A stretch of DNA of 6,130 bases from Methanomassiliicoccales archaeon (GCA_030636255.1 DAOVXH010000113.1:1-6130), one strand, 5' to 3'. Shown: positions 1 through 6,130, numbered from the stretch's first letter. A program made the numbers and translations. The notes: generated by a model not told the origin, from the sequence alone.

Positions 1-1
1 A

Positions 2-250
2 ACTTTGGTTGATGTGTTGGACCATATAGTTGCTGATTTCAGCAATCAGTATGGTGGTCTGGAAAATGCCACTCCTGTGGTAAGACATCAGATGGAGAGG
101 GTTGGTCTGGACCTGGAGAATCCAAATTACAAGGCAGTTGTAGAATTCATTAATAATCTGGCACATGTGGAAAATGATCTAAGGACGCCTGAAGAAGTTA
201 AAATGAATCGCACAAAACGGCTTTATCTGGTTAATAATCTGCCAAAATAG
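2..250 (+). CDS. C-terminal part of an unrecognised protein (5' partial)
   Basis: The frame is open from the first bases of the window to a TAG stop at 248-250, giving 82 residues. No start can be assigned: a TTG at 5-7 exists, but the frame continues upstream of it and no ribosome binding site is visible, so this is most likely the tail of a longer gene. The residues are mostly polar and suggest alpha-helical, soluble protein (for example 'VVRHQMERVGLDLENP' and 'VVEFINNLAHVENDLRTPEEV'). There is no membrane segment, cysteine or metal motif. I do not recognise the family and assign no function. It converges on the large minus-strand gene with only 29 bp between the stops, so the two are not in one operon. 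The regular codon usage and protein-like composition support real coding. Confidence 0.7.
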   Translation, partial: TLVDVLDHIVADFSNQYGGLENATPVVRHQMERVGLDLENPNYKAVVEFINNLAHVENDLRTPEEVKMNRTKRLYLVNNLPK

Positions 251-264
251 AGCGGTCATGGCTC

Positions 265-279
265 CCAAACACAAAAATT
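265..279 (-). terminator. Possible T-rich terminator of the minus-strand surface protein gene
   Basis: Directly after the minus-strand stop codon (280-282), the minus strand reads GAATTTTTGTGTTTGGG, with a run of five T and then three T. Archaeal RNA polymerase commonly terminates at short T-rich tracts without a strong hairpin, so this is a plausible site. It is short, and the call rests on position and base composition only. Confidence 0.25.
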
Positions 280-3200
280 CTAAATATCTGGTTCTTCGGT
301 AATCACTTCGGGAATTGCCCCGTTATGATGCTGCCATTCATCAATGAGGACATCCAACTGTGGTTCAATATCTTCCAGTTTGCTCATGCGTCCGTCCCAT
401 GCCCTGAGGAATGGATAATCATGTTCTATCTTCTGAGTGAGTTCAAGAATTTGTGCTTCAAGTTTCTTGTTCATGCTTCCTGAATATATGACTGTTAAAT
501 GCACATTCTCTCCCCGCTCAACAAATAGTTCACGGTCCCCGAACTCCATCTTCTTTACCTTGTCGGTTCTGTCCTTGGAAAGTGAATCACTAATAAATTC
601 CTGAACTGCAGTAAGCATGGCACTGACCAGGTCGCCGTCCAGCTCTTCTCTCATTCCAGAACTGGATTTTCTATGGGATATCAATCTGCCATCCTTGTAT
701 GTAACAAATACATCATCAATTATAGGAGGTTCAGGTTTGAAATAATACCAAAGACCGTAGATGATAAAAAAGCTAGCTATTGCCAATGCAAACCCTGACC
801 ATGGCCAGTAAATAGTTTCCCAGAATGTGTAAACCCTCTGAATCTCTACAGTAATAATATTTGAAGAGGCAGTTGGTAGGATTCCTTCTACCGGGTCTTC
901 AACCTGCATGAATATTTGTATGTCAGTATTGAAAAATTCCTGGTCCATTTTTATGGTTCTGAAGGTCACAGTAAATGAATGTGGTCCAGGACCAACATCT
1001 TCCAGTTCCCAGACACAATTCTCACCCGAAACAGTGCATTCCTCGCTGCTGGTTTCAAAATCCAGCCCTTGTGGAATGGTCATATTGAAGTTAATTGAAT
1101 CTGCATTGCCATGTCCTGCATTGTCATAATGAATGGTCACTGCAAATACCTCATTGGAATTTGCCGAACTGGTGCCGGTGATAAGTGATAATTCTATTGA
1201 TGATTCCAAGCGTGCCAGTATGGTCATTTCATTGGATTTCACCTGGCGCATGAAACCTGTGACATCCGCATAATCAATCTCTAGTTCTGTTGGAACCAGG
1301 GAATTTTGCACCACATTATCATTCAGGGTTGCATTGAAATAGAGCATCTGGCTTGATTGGCCGTCCAGGTTTGATATCTGAATTGAAATATTTTCTGTGC
1401 CCTGGGTAGGATGAAGTCTGTCATCCAGGGTGGTATTGAGCCATACTGTTTTTGCGACTCCATGGCCAGTATTATTTACCTCTACCTGGTAATGAACTGA
1501 ATCTCCCACGTCTGCGGTATCTTCCAGGGCAAGCAGTTCTGCGGCGATTACCGGAGAATTGGCCCAGATCTCTGCCCGTTCAAGTATTGAGGCCACCCTG
1601 TTTCCCAGGGGGTCATTGTACTCCAGTGTGACAGTTGTTTGAAGCACTGTGCCATCGGTGATTCCTGGTGATACCAGGGCATCAATCCAAAACATGTTCT
1701 GGCTATTGGGGATGCTGGCAAAAATGTATTTTCTGATATTGGGATTATTATCTGATATGACGCTGTCAAATGATGACAGTGTTTCTGTATTATTTGCTAA
1801 ATATTCCAGTTCATCATTCAAATACACATTAAGCCAGACAAGGGATGAACTGCTATCTGCTGTATTATTGAAATGAACATAGAGCCGTATTGTTTCTCCT
1901 GCCTCTGCTCCGGTATTATTCCATACCGGTTCTATGGTGAATTCAGGCTCTGCTGATACATAGCTCAGTTGAATCCAGTTTATTGATGGTGTTATCACAG
2001 TATCGGAGGTTGTCAAAATCCCCCTTATTCGAATGCTTTCTGATGTATCCAGAGACCTAAGGTCACCGTCAAGTGGCATGTCTGTCCAGTGTGTGCCAGA
2101 ATCAGTGGAGTACTGAAATTCAATGGTCTGGCCATTAAGCTCTTCGCCATGGGTAAAGAAGCCCCAGCTTGTGATATCTGTTGGCAAATAATCAAATGTC
2201 TGGATTACTCCATTCAGGTAATATTTTTCATAGGTGATGCTCAGATTTTTAAGTATAGGAGTCACATTTGTTGAGAGGGTGCTGAATTCTACCCTGTACT
2301 GAATATACTGGCTCCATGGTCGGTCAATTTGAGTGCCACCTGGCTCGGTAATTGGGGCAGACCAGTCAGACCATATGCTGTCTGTTGGCACAGAGGAATT
2401 ACCTGTTCTGACGAACACCTCAATATCTGTTCCTGTTGGCAGTTCCTCGACCCATGATATATTATTCCACTGGGCATAGGAACCAGTATCATGGACCTGG
2501 GAGGTGAAGTTTCCTGCCGGGCGGTAGGCATCATACAGAATGGAGGCATTGTCCCAGTAATTGTAAACTCCATCCACAAGCTCCGAAGCTTGTTCACTAG
2601 TTGTATTAGATTCAAGGAATGTTGTGATTGAAATATTATAATAACCTGTTGAATTGAAAAAAGTAGTGTCTTCATTACTTAGTGCTACCCAATCAGTATC
2701 TGTTTCATTTACCAAGGTTCGTTCTAAAATTGTGTAATTTTCATTATATGGATTTGTTAGAACTATGCTAGCATTTGTTCCATTGACTATTTCGTATGCC
2801 TCATCTCCCAGAATAAACCTGTGAACTGCTGAGACATTGATGTTCTTTGGTATTGTGGGCATAAGGAAACTTTGATTCAGCCAGATTGTACCGTTGAAGG
2901 GCGATAGTGGCGATGGGTCAACAAATCTAAGCTCCCACCAATAATTTACATCATCACGACTCGCAGATGATATTGCTGGAAATGTTGGTCCAACAATTTC
3001 AGCGGTCCAGTTATCTGCAGCCGCACCATTTAATGGGTTTGAAAAATCTCCATTGGTCAAAACCTGGATATCTGTATCCAGAAAAAGATGAACCTCGCCA
3101 GATGAATTTAATTCAATGCTGTTCACCTCAGTGGCATTGTTAAAATCCTGAAATGATTCCTGGCACCAGGTGGATTCATATGTAGATAGATTGACATAAT

Positions 3201-3393
3201 TGGGTTCTATTGTAATATTGTCACTGAGATAATCCAGTTTATTGGTAAAATCCCAATTCACTATTCTTGTTCCATGGGTATCTGGACTGTCAATAGGGTC
3301 AGACATCACTGCTGGCATTGCCCCCACAATGAAAAACATCAGTAATAACACTGTATATTTGTTTAATTTATCCCGGTTCCAAACCCATGTCAT
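280..3393 (-). CDS. Large type I surface membrane protein with DUF11/CARDB-like repeats and a conserved cytoplasmic domain
   Basis: A complete 1037-residue protein, probably anchored in the cell membrane with its bulk outside. Residues 1-31 form a signal peptide (charged 'NRDKLNKY', then a hydrophobic core at about 14-30). Residues about 110-290 look like a jelly-roll carbohydrate-binding-type module ('LTNGDFSNPLN...W'). Residues 293-389 are a beta module with 'PTGTDIEVFVRTGNSS', 'WSDWS' and 'YIQYRVEF'; residues 390-480 are a related one. Three DUF11/CARDB-like beta-sandwiches follow at about 482-610, 611-726 and 727-853, the last two with 'NNTGHGVA' and 'DNAGHGNA'. C786 and C793 in the third could form a disulfide. 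A transmembrane helix lies at about 863-885, then a cytoplasmic domain at 886-1037 with 'VFVTYKDGRLISH'. I count 29 N-x-S/T sequons, all before the helix and none after it. The ATG at 3393 is chosen because it gives the full signal peptide and sits just downstream of a TATA box. Domain names come from pattern memory; the ligand and function are unknown. A sensor or adhesin role is inference. Confidence 0.9.
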   Translation of the reverse strand: MTWVWNRDKLNKYTVLLLMFFIVGAMPAVMSDPIDSPDTHGTRIVNWDFTNKLDYLSDNITIEPNYVNLSTYESTWCQESFQDFNNATEVNSIELNSSGEVHLFLDTDIQVLTNGDFSNPLNGAAADNWTAEIVGPTFPAISSASRDDVNYWWELRFVDPSPLSPFNGTIWLNQSFLMPTIPKNINVSAVHRFILGDEAYEIVNGTNASIVLTNPYNENYTILERTLVNETDTDWVALSNEDTTFFNSTGYYNISITTFLESNTTSEQASELVDGVYNYWDNASILYDAYRPAGNFTSQVHDTGSYAQWNNISWVEELPTGTDIEVFVRTGNSSVPTDSIWSDWSAPITEPGGTQIDRPWSQYIQYRVEFSTLSTNVTPILKNLSITYEKYYLNGVIQTFDYLPTDITSWGFFTHGEELNGQTIEFQYSTDSGTHWTDMPLDGDLRSLDTSESIRIRGILTTSDTVITPSINWIQLSYVSAEPEFTIEPVWNNTGAEAGETIRLYVHFNNTADSSSSLVWLNVYLNDELEYLANNTETLSSFDSVISDNNPNIRKYIFASIPNSQNMFWIDALVSPGITDGTVLQTTVTLEYNDPLGNRVASILERAEIWANSPVIAAELLALEDTADVGDSVHYQVEVNNTGHGVAKTVWLNTTLDDRLHPTQGTENISIQISNLDGQSSQMLYFNATLNDNVVQNSLVPTELEIDYADVTGFMRQVKSNEMTILARLESSIELSLITGTSSANSNEVFAVTIHYDNAGHGNADSINFNMTIPQGLDFETSSEECTVSGENCVWELEDVGPGPHSFTVTFRTIKMDQEFFNTDIQIFMQVEDPVEGILPTASSNIITVEIQRVYTFWETIYWPWSGFALAIASFFIIYGLWYYFKPEPPIIDDVFVTYKDGRLISHRKSSSGMREELDGDLVSAMLTAVQEFISDSLSKDRTDKVKKMEFGDRELFVERGENVHLTVIYSGSMNKKLEAQILELTQKIEHDYPFLRAWDGRMSKLEDIEPQLDVLIDEWQHHNGAIPEVITEEPDI
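283..738 (-). other. Cytoplasmic C-terminal domain, Thermoplasmata-type (possibly roadblock/longin-like)
   Basis: This is the coding stretch for residues 886-1037, after the membrane helix and the 'FKPEPPIIDD' linker. The visible order is a beta hairpin ('VFVTYKDGRLISH'), an acidic turn and helix ('ELDGDLVSAMLTAVQEFISDSL'), two strands ('KKMEFGDRELFVERGENVHLTVIYSG'), and a long helix ('NKKLEAQILELTQKIEHDY') ending in a 'FLRAWDGRM' motif. The alternation resembles small regulatory alpha/beta domains such as roadblock/LC7, but that is inference. As I recall, closely similar tails end many large exported proteins in Thermoplasmata, which supports the taxonomic guess. The ligand or partner is unknown. 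Confidence 0.6.
841..2000 (-). other. Three tandem extracellular beta-sandwich (DUF11/CARDB-like) domains
   Basis: This part of the minus-strand gene encodes residues of about 465-853. It holds three successive modules of 115-130 residues that share the layout 'GE/GD/NE...V.Y.V..NNTG.G.A..V.LN.TL'. They probably form a stalk that holds the N-terminal modules away from the membrane. The repeats are divergent, with no obvious near-identity at DNA level, so they look like old duplications. The boundaries are approximate. Confidence 0.6.
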
Positions 3394-3410
3394 TGCTATT
3401 CCTAATAAAT

Positions 3411-3425
3411 CAAATTTATAAATAA
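3411..3425 (-). promoter_or_regulatory. TATA box of the minus-strand surface protein gene
   Basis: The minus strand reads TTATTTATAAATTTG here, an archaeal TATA-type element. Its centre is about 25 bp upstream of the ATG at 3393, the usual TATA-to-start-site distance, so transcription would begin at or very near the start codon and give a leaderless or nearly leaderless mRNA. A weak AGGA lies 6 nt before the ATG and would only work if transcription starts further upstream. Confidence 0.5.
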
Positions 3426-3444
3426 CCAGTACATGATACTAAAT

Positions 3445-3460
3445 CTTAACAGGTGTTAAG
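3445..3460. promoter_or_regulatory. Perfect inverted repeat CTTAACA-GG-TGTTAAG, candidate operator
   Basis: The 7-bp arms are perfect with a 2-bp spacer, the usual form of a site for a dimeric helix-turn-helix regulator. The outer bases extend the symmetry with a shift: GATACT lies left of the left arm after a 4-bp insert, and AGTATC overlaps the right arm. The site lies between the two TATA boxes, about 20 bp upstream of the minus-strand box, so it could control one or both divergent genes. A third CTTAACA occurs at 3596-3602. No regulator gene is in the window. Confidence 0.4.
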
Positions 3461-3466
3461 TATCGT

Positions 3467-3518
3467 TTTAGGTGAAAATTCTTGACATATTATTATTTAT
3501 ATGTGATTTAGGTAAAAG
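3467..3518 (+). repeat. Direct repeat TTTAGGT(G/A)AAA, two copies 40 bp apart
   Basis: Copy one is TTTAGGTGAAAA at 3467-3478 and copy two is TTTAGGTAAAAG at 3507-3518, matching at 10 of 12 bases. Starts are exactly 40 bp apart, close to four helical turns, so both face the same side of the DNA. The second copy abuts the TATTTATA element and may double as its BRE. A weaker ATTAGGT lies at 3572-3578. In an AT-rich region part of this could be chance. Confidence 0.3.
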
Positions 3519-3528
3519 TATTTATACT
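3512..3528 (+). promoter_or_regulatory. BRE/TATA promoter of the propeller protein gene
   Basis: GTAAAAG followed by TATTTATA fits the archaeal BRE (purine-rich with AAA) plus TATA arrangement. The expected transcription start is about 25 bp downstream, near 3550, leaving an mRNA leader of about 70 nt before the proposed start at 3623. A second TATA-like stretch, TTATTTATATG at 3493-3503, is an alternative without a clear BRE. Confidence 0.45.
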
Positions 3529-3606
3529 CTAAAACCAAAAGTTATTATAAGGAGTAAAATAATATACGACAATTAGGTATGTAAATTTACCATTGCTTAA
3601 CATATC

Positions 3607-3616
3607 TTTAGGAGGG
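3607..3616 (+). promoter_or_regulatory. Strong ribosome binding site (TTTAGGAGGG) that fixes the propeller gene start
   Basis: GGAGG at 3611-3615 is the best Shine-Dalgarno match in the intergenic region. Six bases separate it from the ATT at 3623-3625. No ATG, GTG or TTG lies within 30 bp downstream in any frame, so this site decides the start position and points to a non-standard codon. Confidence 0.7.
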
Positions 3617-3622
3617 AACCTA

Positions 3623-6130
3623 ATTAGAGTATATACTAGACCGAAATATCATTTGCTCATAGCGGGCATTGTTTGTCTAGCCCTTGTCATGCCTCTTGGT
3701 CTTCTTATTCCCTCTGAACCTGCAATGGAAGATGATTCTATTAATTTAACAAAACAAAACACGGAGGATATACAGCCCATAAGGTTCCCTCCTTCGACGC
3801 TTCATCAAGGTGGTTCTCCACAGGTTTACTGGCAACAGTATAACCCCCCAGACCAATCTGGCTTGTACAGCTGTATTCAGTTATATGATTTTAATCTGGA
3901 TGGTAAGCTGGACATGGTGGCAGGAAATTCTAATGGTGGAATTTCCATGTGGACCGGTGATGGTGTCGGTAATTGGGCTGTATTTTCTCCACCCACTACC
4001 AGTTTGGATTACTATGATTTTGCCTTTGGAGATATTAATAATGACGGAATCCCTGATATGGTGGCAGGCTATGACAGGGGAATGCTTGCCTGGATCAGCG
4101 ATGGTGCAGGAACCTGGATCGATATAACCAATGGGCTTCCGAATGAATATCTTGGACCACTATTCCCTATCTATTCTGTTGTTTTGGATGATATGGACCT
4201 TGATGGAAATCTGGATATTATTGGTGGAAACAATGGAAAGGCAGGTGCCCAACCTATCCAGGCAATTCGTGTATTCCTGGGCGACGGGAACGGTGCCTGG
4301 ACTGATGCAAGTTCAAATCTTCCTTCAATAAATGGTCTGAAGTATTTTGGAGTTGCAACTGGTGATTTCAATAATGATGGCTGGCCAGACATTGCCGGCG
4401 CAGGTTCTAATGGCGTAGATGCCTGGATAGGCAATGGAGGAAGTACATGGATCCTGCGAGATATTGGACTTCCAAGTATTGGTGCATATTCTGATGTAAA
4501 ATTTGCTGATTTTAATATTGATGGTAATTTGGACATTGTGGCATCTGGCAAGAACAATAATGGAATGGCTGTCTCTAATGGAGATGGCTGGGGGGTCTGG
4601 ACAACAACATATACCCTACCCTTGAGCGATTCATATACTAGTGTTGAGGTCAGTGATGTTAATATTGATGGATACATGGACATAATCGCGTCAAGTGATA
4701 ACTCTCCCGAACACATATGGACCGGTGACGGCCAAAATAATTGGTACAGCCAGGTAAATGGTCTCAGGCCCGGGGATTCGCATATAGATATTTCAATTGG
4801 TGATATTGACAATGATGCAAGGATAGATATGTGCCTTCTGAACACAACTGGTGAGCATGATGTCTGGTCCTCTGAAGTGGATAGATCAGTAAATGCCTGG
4901 GCTGAACTGAACCCTCCTGCTTCTTCTGGCCAGATAAATGATATTGAAATTGCAGACATTAACAAGGATGGGAAACTTGACATCTGCTATGCAATGGAAG
5001 GCGGAGGAATTGAACTATGGGCCGGAGACGGTACTGGAAACTGGACTGCCCTGACGAGTCCGATTACAACAGGCAATTATAATTCATTAATTTCATTAGA
5101 CTTCAACAAAGACGGTATCTTGGATATTGTATCAACATCTGATGCTGGATTGAAAGCATGGTCCGGTGATGGTGGTTCAGCATGGGTTTTGCTTCCACCT
5201 GGATGTGGTCTCCCATCTGCTGGAACATTCCTTGGTCTTGTTTCTGCAGACTTCAATAATGACGGTAACCCAGACATAGCTGCTGGTTCTGATTCTTCGG
5301 GTGTTGCTGTCTGGAATGGTAATGGTCTTGATTATTTTGAGATGAAATTCAACCTGCCATTCTCTGGCACATATTATGACCTTGAAGCAGGCGATATAAA
5401 TCATGATGGTGCAATTGATCTGGTTGCAGCAGATGGCGGGCTCAAGACATTCCTTGGAGATGCAATTGATGGATGGACAGAATCATCTGGTGTCTTGCCA
5501 GATAATACAAATCAATATTATTCCGTTGAAATAACTGACCTCAATAATGATGGCAAGCTGGACATTGTTGGAGCTTCGGAATCCACAGGAGTGAATACCT
5601 GGCTCGGGGACGGCACCGGGGCATGGACATTTGACTCAAATGTGATTTCAGAGGCAAGTACTGGCCTGGCAGTTGGTGATTTCAGCATTGACGGTTCAAA
5701 GGATATTATTGCAGGTTCAAGTTTGGATACTGGCCTCAATGGAAATCAGCAAATTACTGGTTCATGGGGCCCTGTCTCGGACGGTCTTTTCCTGTCTGGC
5801 GACTTCACCACAATGGAGCTGGTGGACATTAACATTGATGGAAGGCTTGACATTATCACTGCCAATTATACTGCCGGAACCCCACATATCTGGGTAGGCG
5901 AGTATATTCCTCCACCTCCAGTAAGTTACAGCATTGGGCCGCTGCAGGTCGGCTGGAACATGATATCAATGCCTTTGATTCCTGGTGATACAAGCTTGCC
6001 AGATGCTCTTATTGACCTTGATGGTGACACAAGTTGGACAAGGGTGAAATGCTATTCTCCAATAGATGCTATGAACCCATGGAAAAGCTACAGTTCCTTA
6101 GGGTCTCCCTCGGTTCAGGATGTATTCTCC
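3623..6130 (+). CDS. Secreted FG-GAP/VCBS beta-propeller protein with a GWN module (3' partial)
   Basis: The frame is open from 3563 to the last base without a stop, giving 836 codons from the proposed start. Translated from ATT at 3623, the product begins 'MRVYTRPKYHLLIAGIV', a signal peptide with charged residues R2, R6 and K8 and a hydrophobic core at 11-29. Residues 89-743 hold 14 DxNxDGxxD loops, the calcium-binding signature of FG-GAP/VCBS repeats (integrin-alpha-type propellers), each usually followed by a WxGDGxGxW strand, for example 'MWTGDGVGNW' and 'LWAGDGTGNW'. After PPPP (763-766) a new module starts with 'GWNMISMPL' at 777-785 and continues with 'WTRVKCYSP' and 'PWKSY' until the window ends. 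GWN modules are common at the C-terminal side of archaeal exported proteins. Only about four N-glycosylation sequons are seen, unlike the neighbour. Likely role: an extracellular binding or adhesion protein; the ligand is unknown. The alternative starts TTG 3593 and TTG 3653 fit the ribosome binding site poorly. Confidence 0.9.
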   Translation, partial: MRVYTRPKYHLLIAGIVCLALVMPLGLLIPSEPAMEDDSINLTKQNTEDIQPIRFPPSTLHQGGSPQVYWQQYNPPDQSGLYSCIQLYDFNLDGKLDMVAGNSNGGISMWTGDGVGNWAVFSPPTTSLDYYDFAFGDINNDGIPDMVAGYDRGMLAWISDGAGTWIDITNGLPNEYLGPLFPIYSVVLDDMDLDGNLDIIGGNNGKAGAQPIQAIRVFLGDGNGAWTDASSNLPSINGLKYFGVATGDFNNDGWPDIAGAGSNGVDAWIGNGGSTWILRDIGLPSIGAYSDVKFADFNIDGNLDIVASGKNNNGMAVSNGDGWGVWTTTYTLPLSDSYTSVEVSDVNIDGYMDIIASSDNSPEHIWTGDGQNNWYSQVNGLRPGDSHIDISIGDIDNDARIDMCLLNTTGEHDVWSSEVDRSVNAWAELNPPASSGQINDIEIADINKDGKLDICYAMEGGGIELWAGDGTGNWTALTSPITTGNYNSLISLDFNKDGILDIVSTSDAGLKAWSGDGGSAWVLLPPGCGLPSAGTFLGLVSADFNNDGNPDIAAGSDSSGVAVWNGNGLDYFEMKFNLPFSGTYYDLEAGDINHDGAIDLVAADGGLKTFLGDAIDGWTESSGVLPDNTNQYYSVEITDLNNDGKLDIVGASESTGVNTWLGDGTGAWTFDSNVISEASTGLAVGDFSIDGSKDIIAGSSLDTGLNGNQQITGSWGPVSDGLFLSGDFTTMELVDINIDGRLDIITANYTAGTPHIWVGEYIPPPPVSYSIGPLQVGWNMISMPLIPGDTSLPDALIDLDGDTSWTRVKCYSPIDAMNPWKSYSSLGSPSVQDVFS
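3887..5851 (+). repeat. Fourteen VCBS/FG-GAP calcium-loop repeats (coding)
   Basis: The first Asp codons of the motifs lie at 3887, 4031, 4190, 4364, 4508, 4655, 4802, 4955, 5099, 5249, 5393, 5537, 5678 and 5825, a period of 141-174 bp (47-58 residues). Examples are DFNLDGKLD, DINNDGIPD, DFNNDGWPD and DLNNDGKLD. The seventh, DIDNDARID, has Ala for the loop Gly, and the thirteenth, DFSIDGSKD, has Ser and Lys in place of usual residues; both may bind calcium weakly. Codon use varies between copies, so the DNA repeats are diverged and the array is old. Fourteen is twice seven, the usual blade number. Confidence 0.85.
5909..6130 (+). other. Proline linker and start of a GWN module (truncated by the window)
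   Basis: After the last propeller motif the protein has a PPPP linker and then 'YSIGPLQVGWNMISMPLIP', followed by 'DLDGDTSWTRVKCY' and 'NPWKSY'. This matches the recurring pattern GWNLISLPL...D..W.Y....PWK.Y, which I recall from archaeal and bacterial exported proteins; it usually ends with a glycine-aromatic ('GFWI') strand that would lie beyond the window. Its function is not established. Confidence 0.6.

Noticed and set aside
250..264. Small hairpin GAGC-7 nt-GCTC between the convergent genes
   Set aside because: The stem has only 4 bp and no T-run follows on the plus strand, so it is not a convincing terminator.
2289..2675. Minus-strand open frame of 128 codons inside the large minus-strand gene
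   Set aside because: It overlaps the real frame fully, has no ribosome binding site or recognisable composition, and is a shadow.
3593..3595. TTG as the start of the propeller gene
   Set aside because: It would place the strong GGAGGG inside the coding region, and only a weak AGGT lies upstream at 14 nt. It stays possible if the ATT cannot initiate.
3810..4331. Plus-strand frames of 105 and 66 codons offset from the propeller frame
   Set aside because: Both lie inside the propeller gene in another frame; their odd Trp/Met/Ile-rich composition comes from frame-shifted repeat codons.
4171..4983. A 270-codon open frame on the minus strand opposite the propeller gene
   Set aside because: It is the antisense of the repeated Asp/Asn/Gly-rich loops and yields a recurring 'PSLLKS' pattern. 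The plus frame has the signal peptide, motifs and ribosome binding site; the antisense frame has none.
3887..5851. Regular spacing of about 147 bp considered as a CRISPR-like or satellite array
   Set aside because: The repeat unit is protein-level, a multiple of three, diverged at DNA level and continuous with an open frame.
3623..6130. Propeller gene as a pseudogene because of the missing standard start
   Set aside because: 836 codons are open with intact motifs, a signal peptide and a good ribosome binding site. One odd start codon is not enough to call decay.

Overview
The window looks archaeal, most likely from a Thermoplasmata-related euryarchaeon. This is inferred from protein style and not from a marker gene. 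The supports are AT-rich TATA/BRE-like elements, a GGAGG ribosome binding site, and two large exported proteins. One carries a C-terminal cytoplasmic domain ('VFVTYKDGRLISH...') that I recall from many Thermoplasmata surface proteins; the other joins FG-GAP/VCBS repeats to a 'GWNxISxPL' module. No rRNA, tRNA, mobile element or CRISPR array is visible.

Layout: (1) 2-250 (+) is the 3' end of an unrecognised gene, cut by the window edge. (2) A 29-bp gap separates it from a convergent gene. (3) 280-3393 (-) encodes a 1037-residue type I membrane protein: signal peptide, about 830 residues of outside beta-sandwich modules with 29 N-glycosylation sequons, one transmembrane helix at about 863-885, and a 150-residue cytoplasmic domain without sequons. 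(4) 3394-3622 is a 229-bp AT-rich divergent intergenic region with a TATA box for each direction, a perfect inverted repeat CTTAACA-GG-TGTTAAG, a third CTTAACA half-site, and a TTTAGGT element repeated 40 bp apart. (5) From about 3623 to the window end (+) an open frame of 836 codons encodes a secreted protein: signal peptide, 14 calcium-loop motifs at 47-58 residue spacing (best read as two seven-bladed beta-propellers), a PPPP linker, and the start of a GWN module cut off by the window edge.

The two large genes are divergent and both products are exported, so this reads as a cell-surface locus. The minus-strand protein could connect an outside binding surface to the cytoplasm, and the plus-strand protein could be an adhesin or binding propeller. 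Joint regulation from the shared promoter region is plausible, but a physical partnership is speculation. The most unusual point is the start of the propeller gene: a strong GGAGGG sits 6 nt before an ATT codon, and no ATG, GTG or TTG lies at a suitable distance. This is either a rare AUU start or a base error in the sequence.
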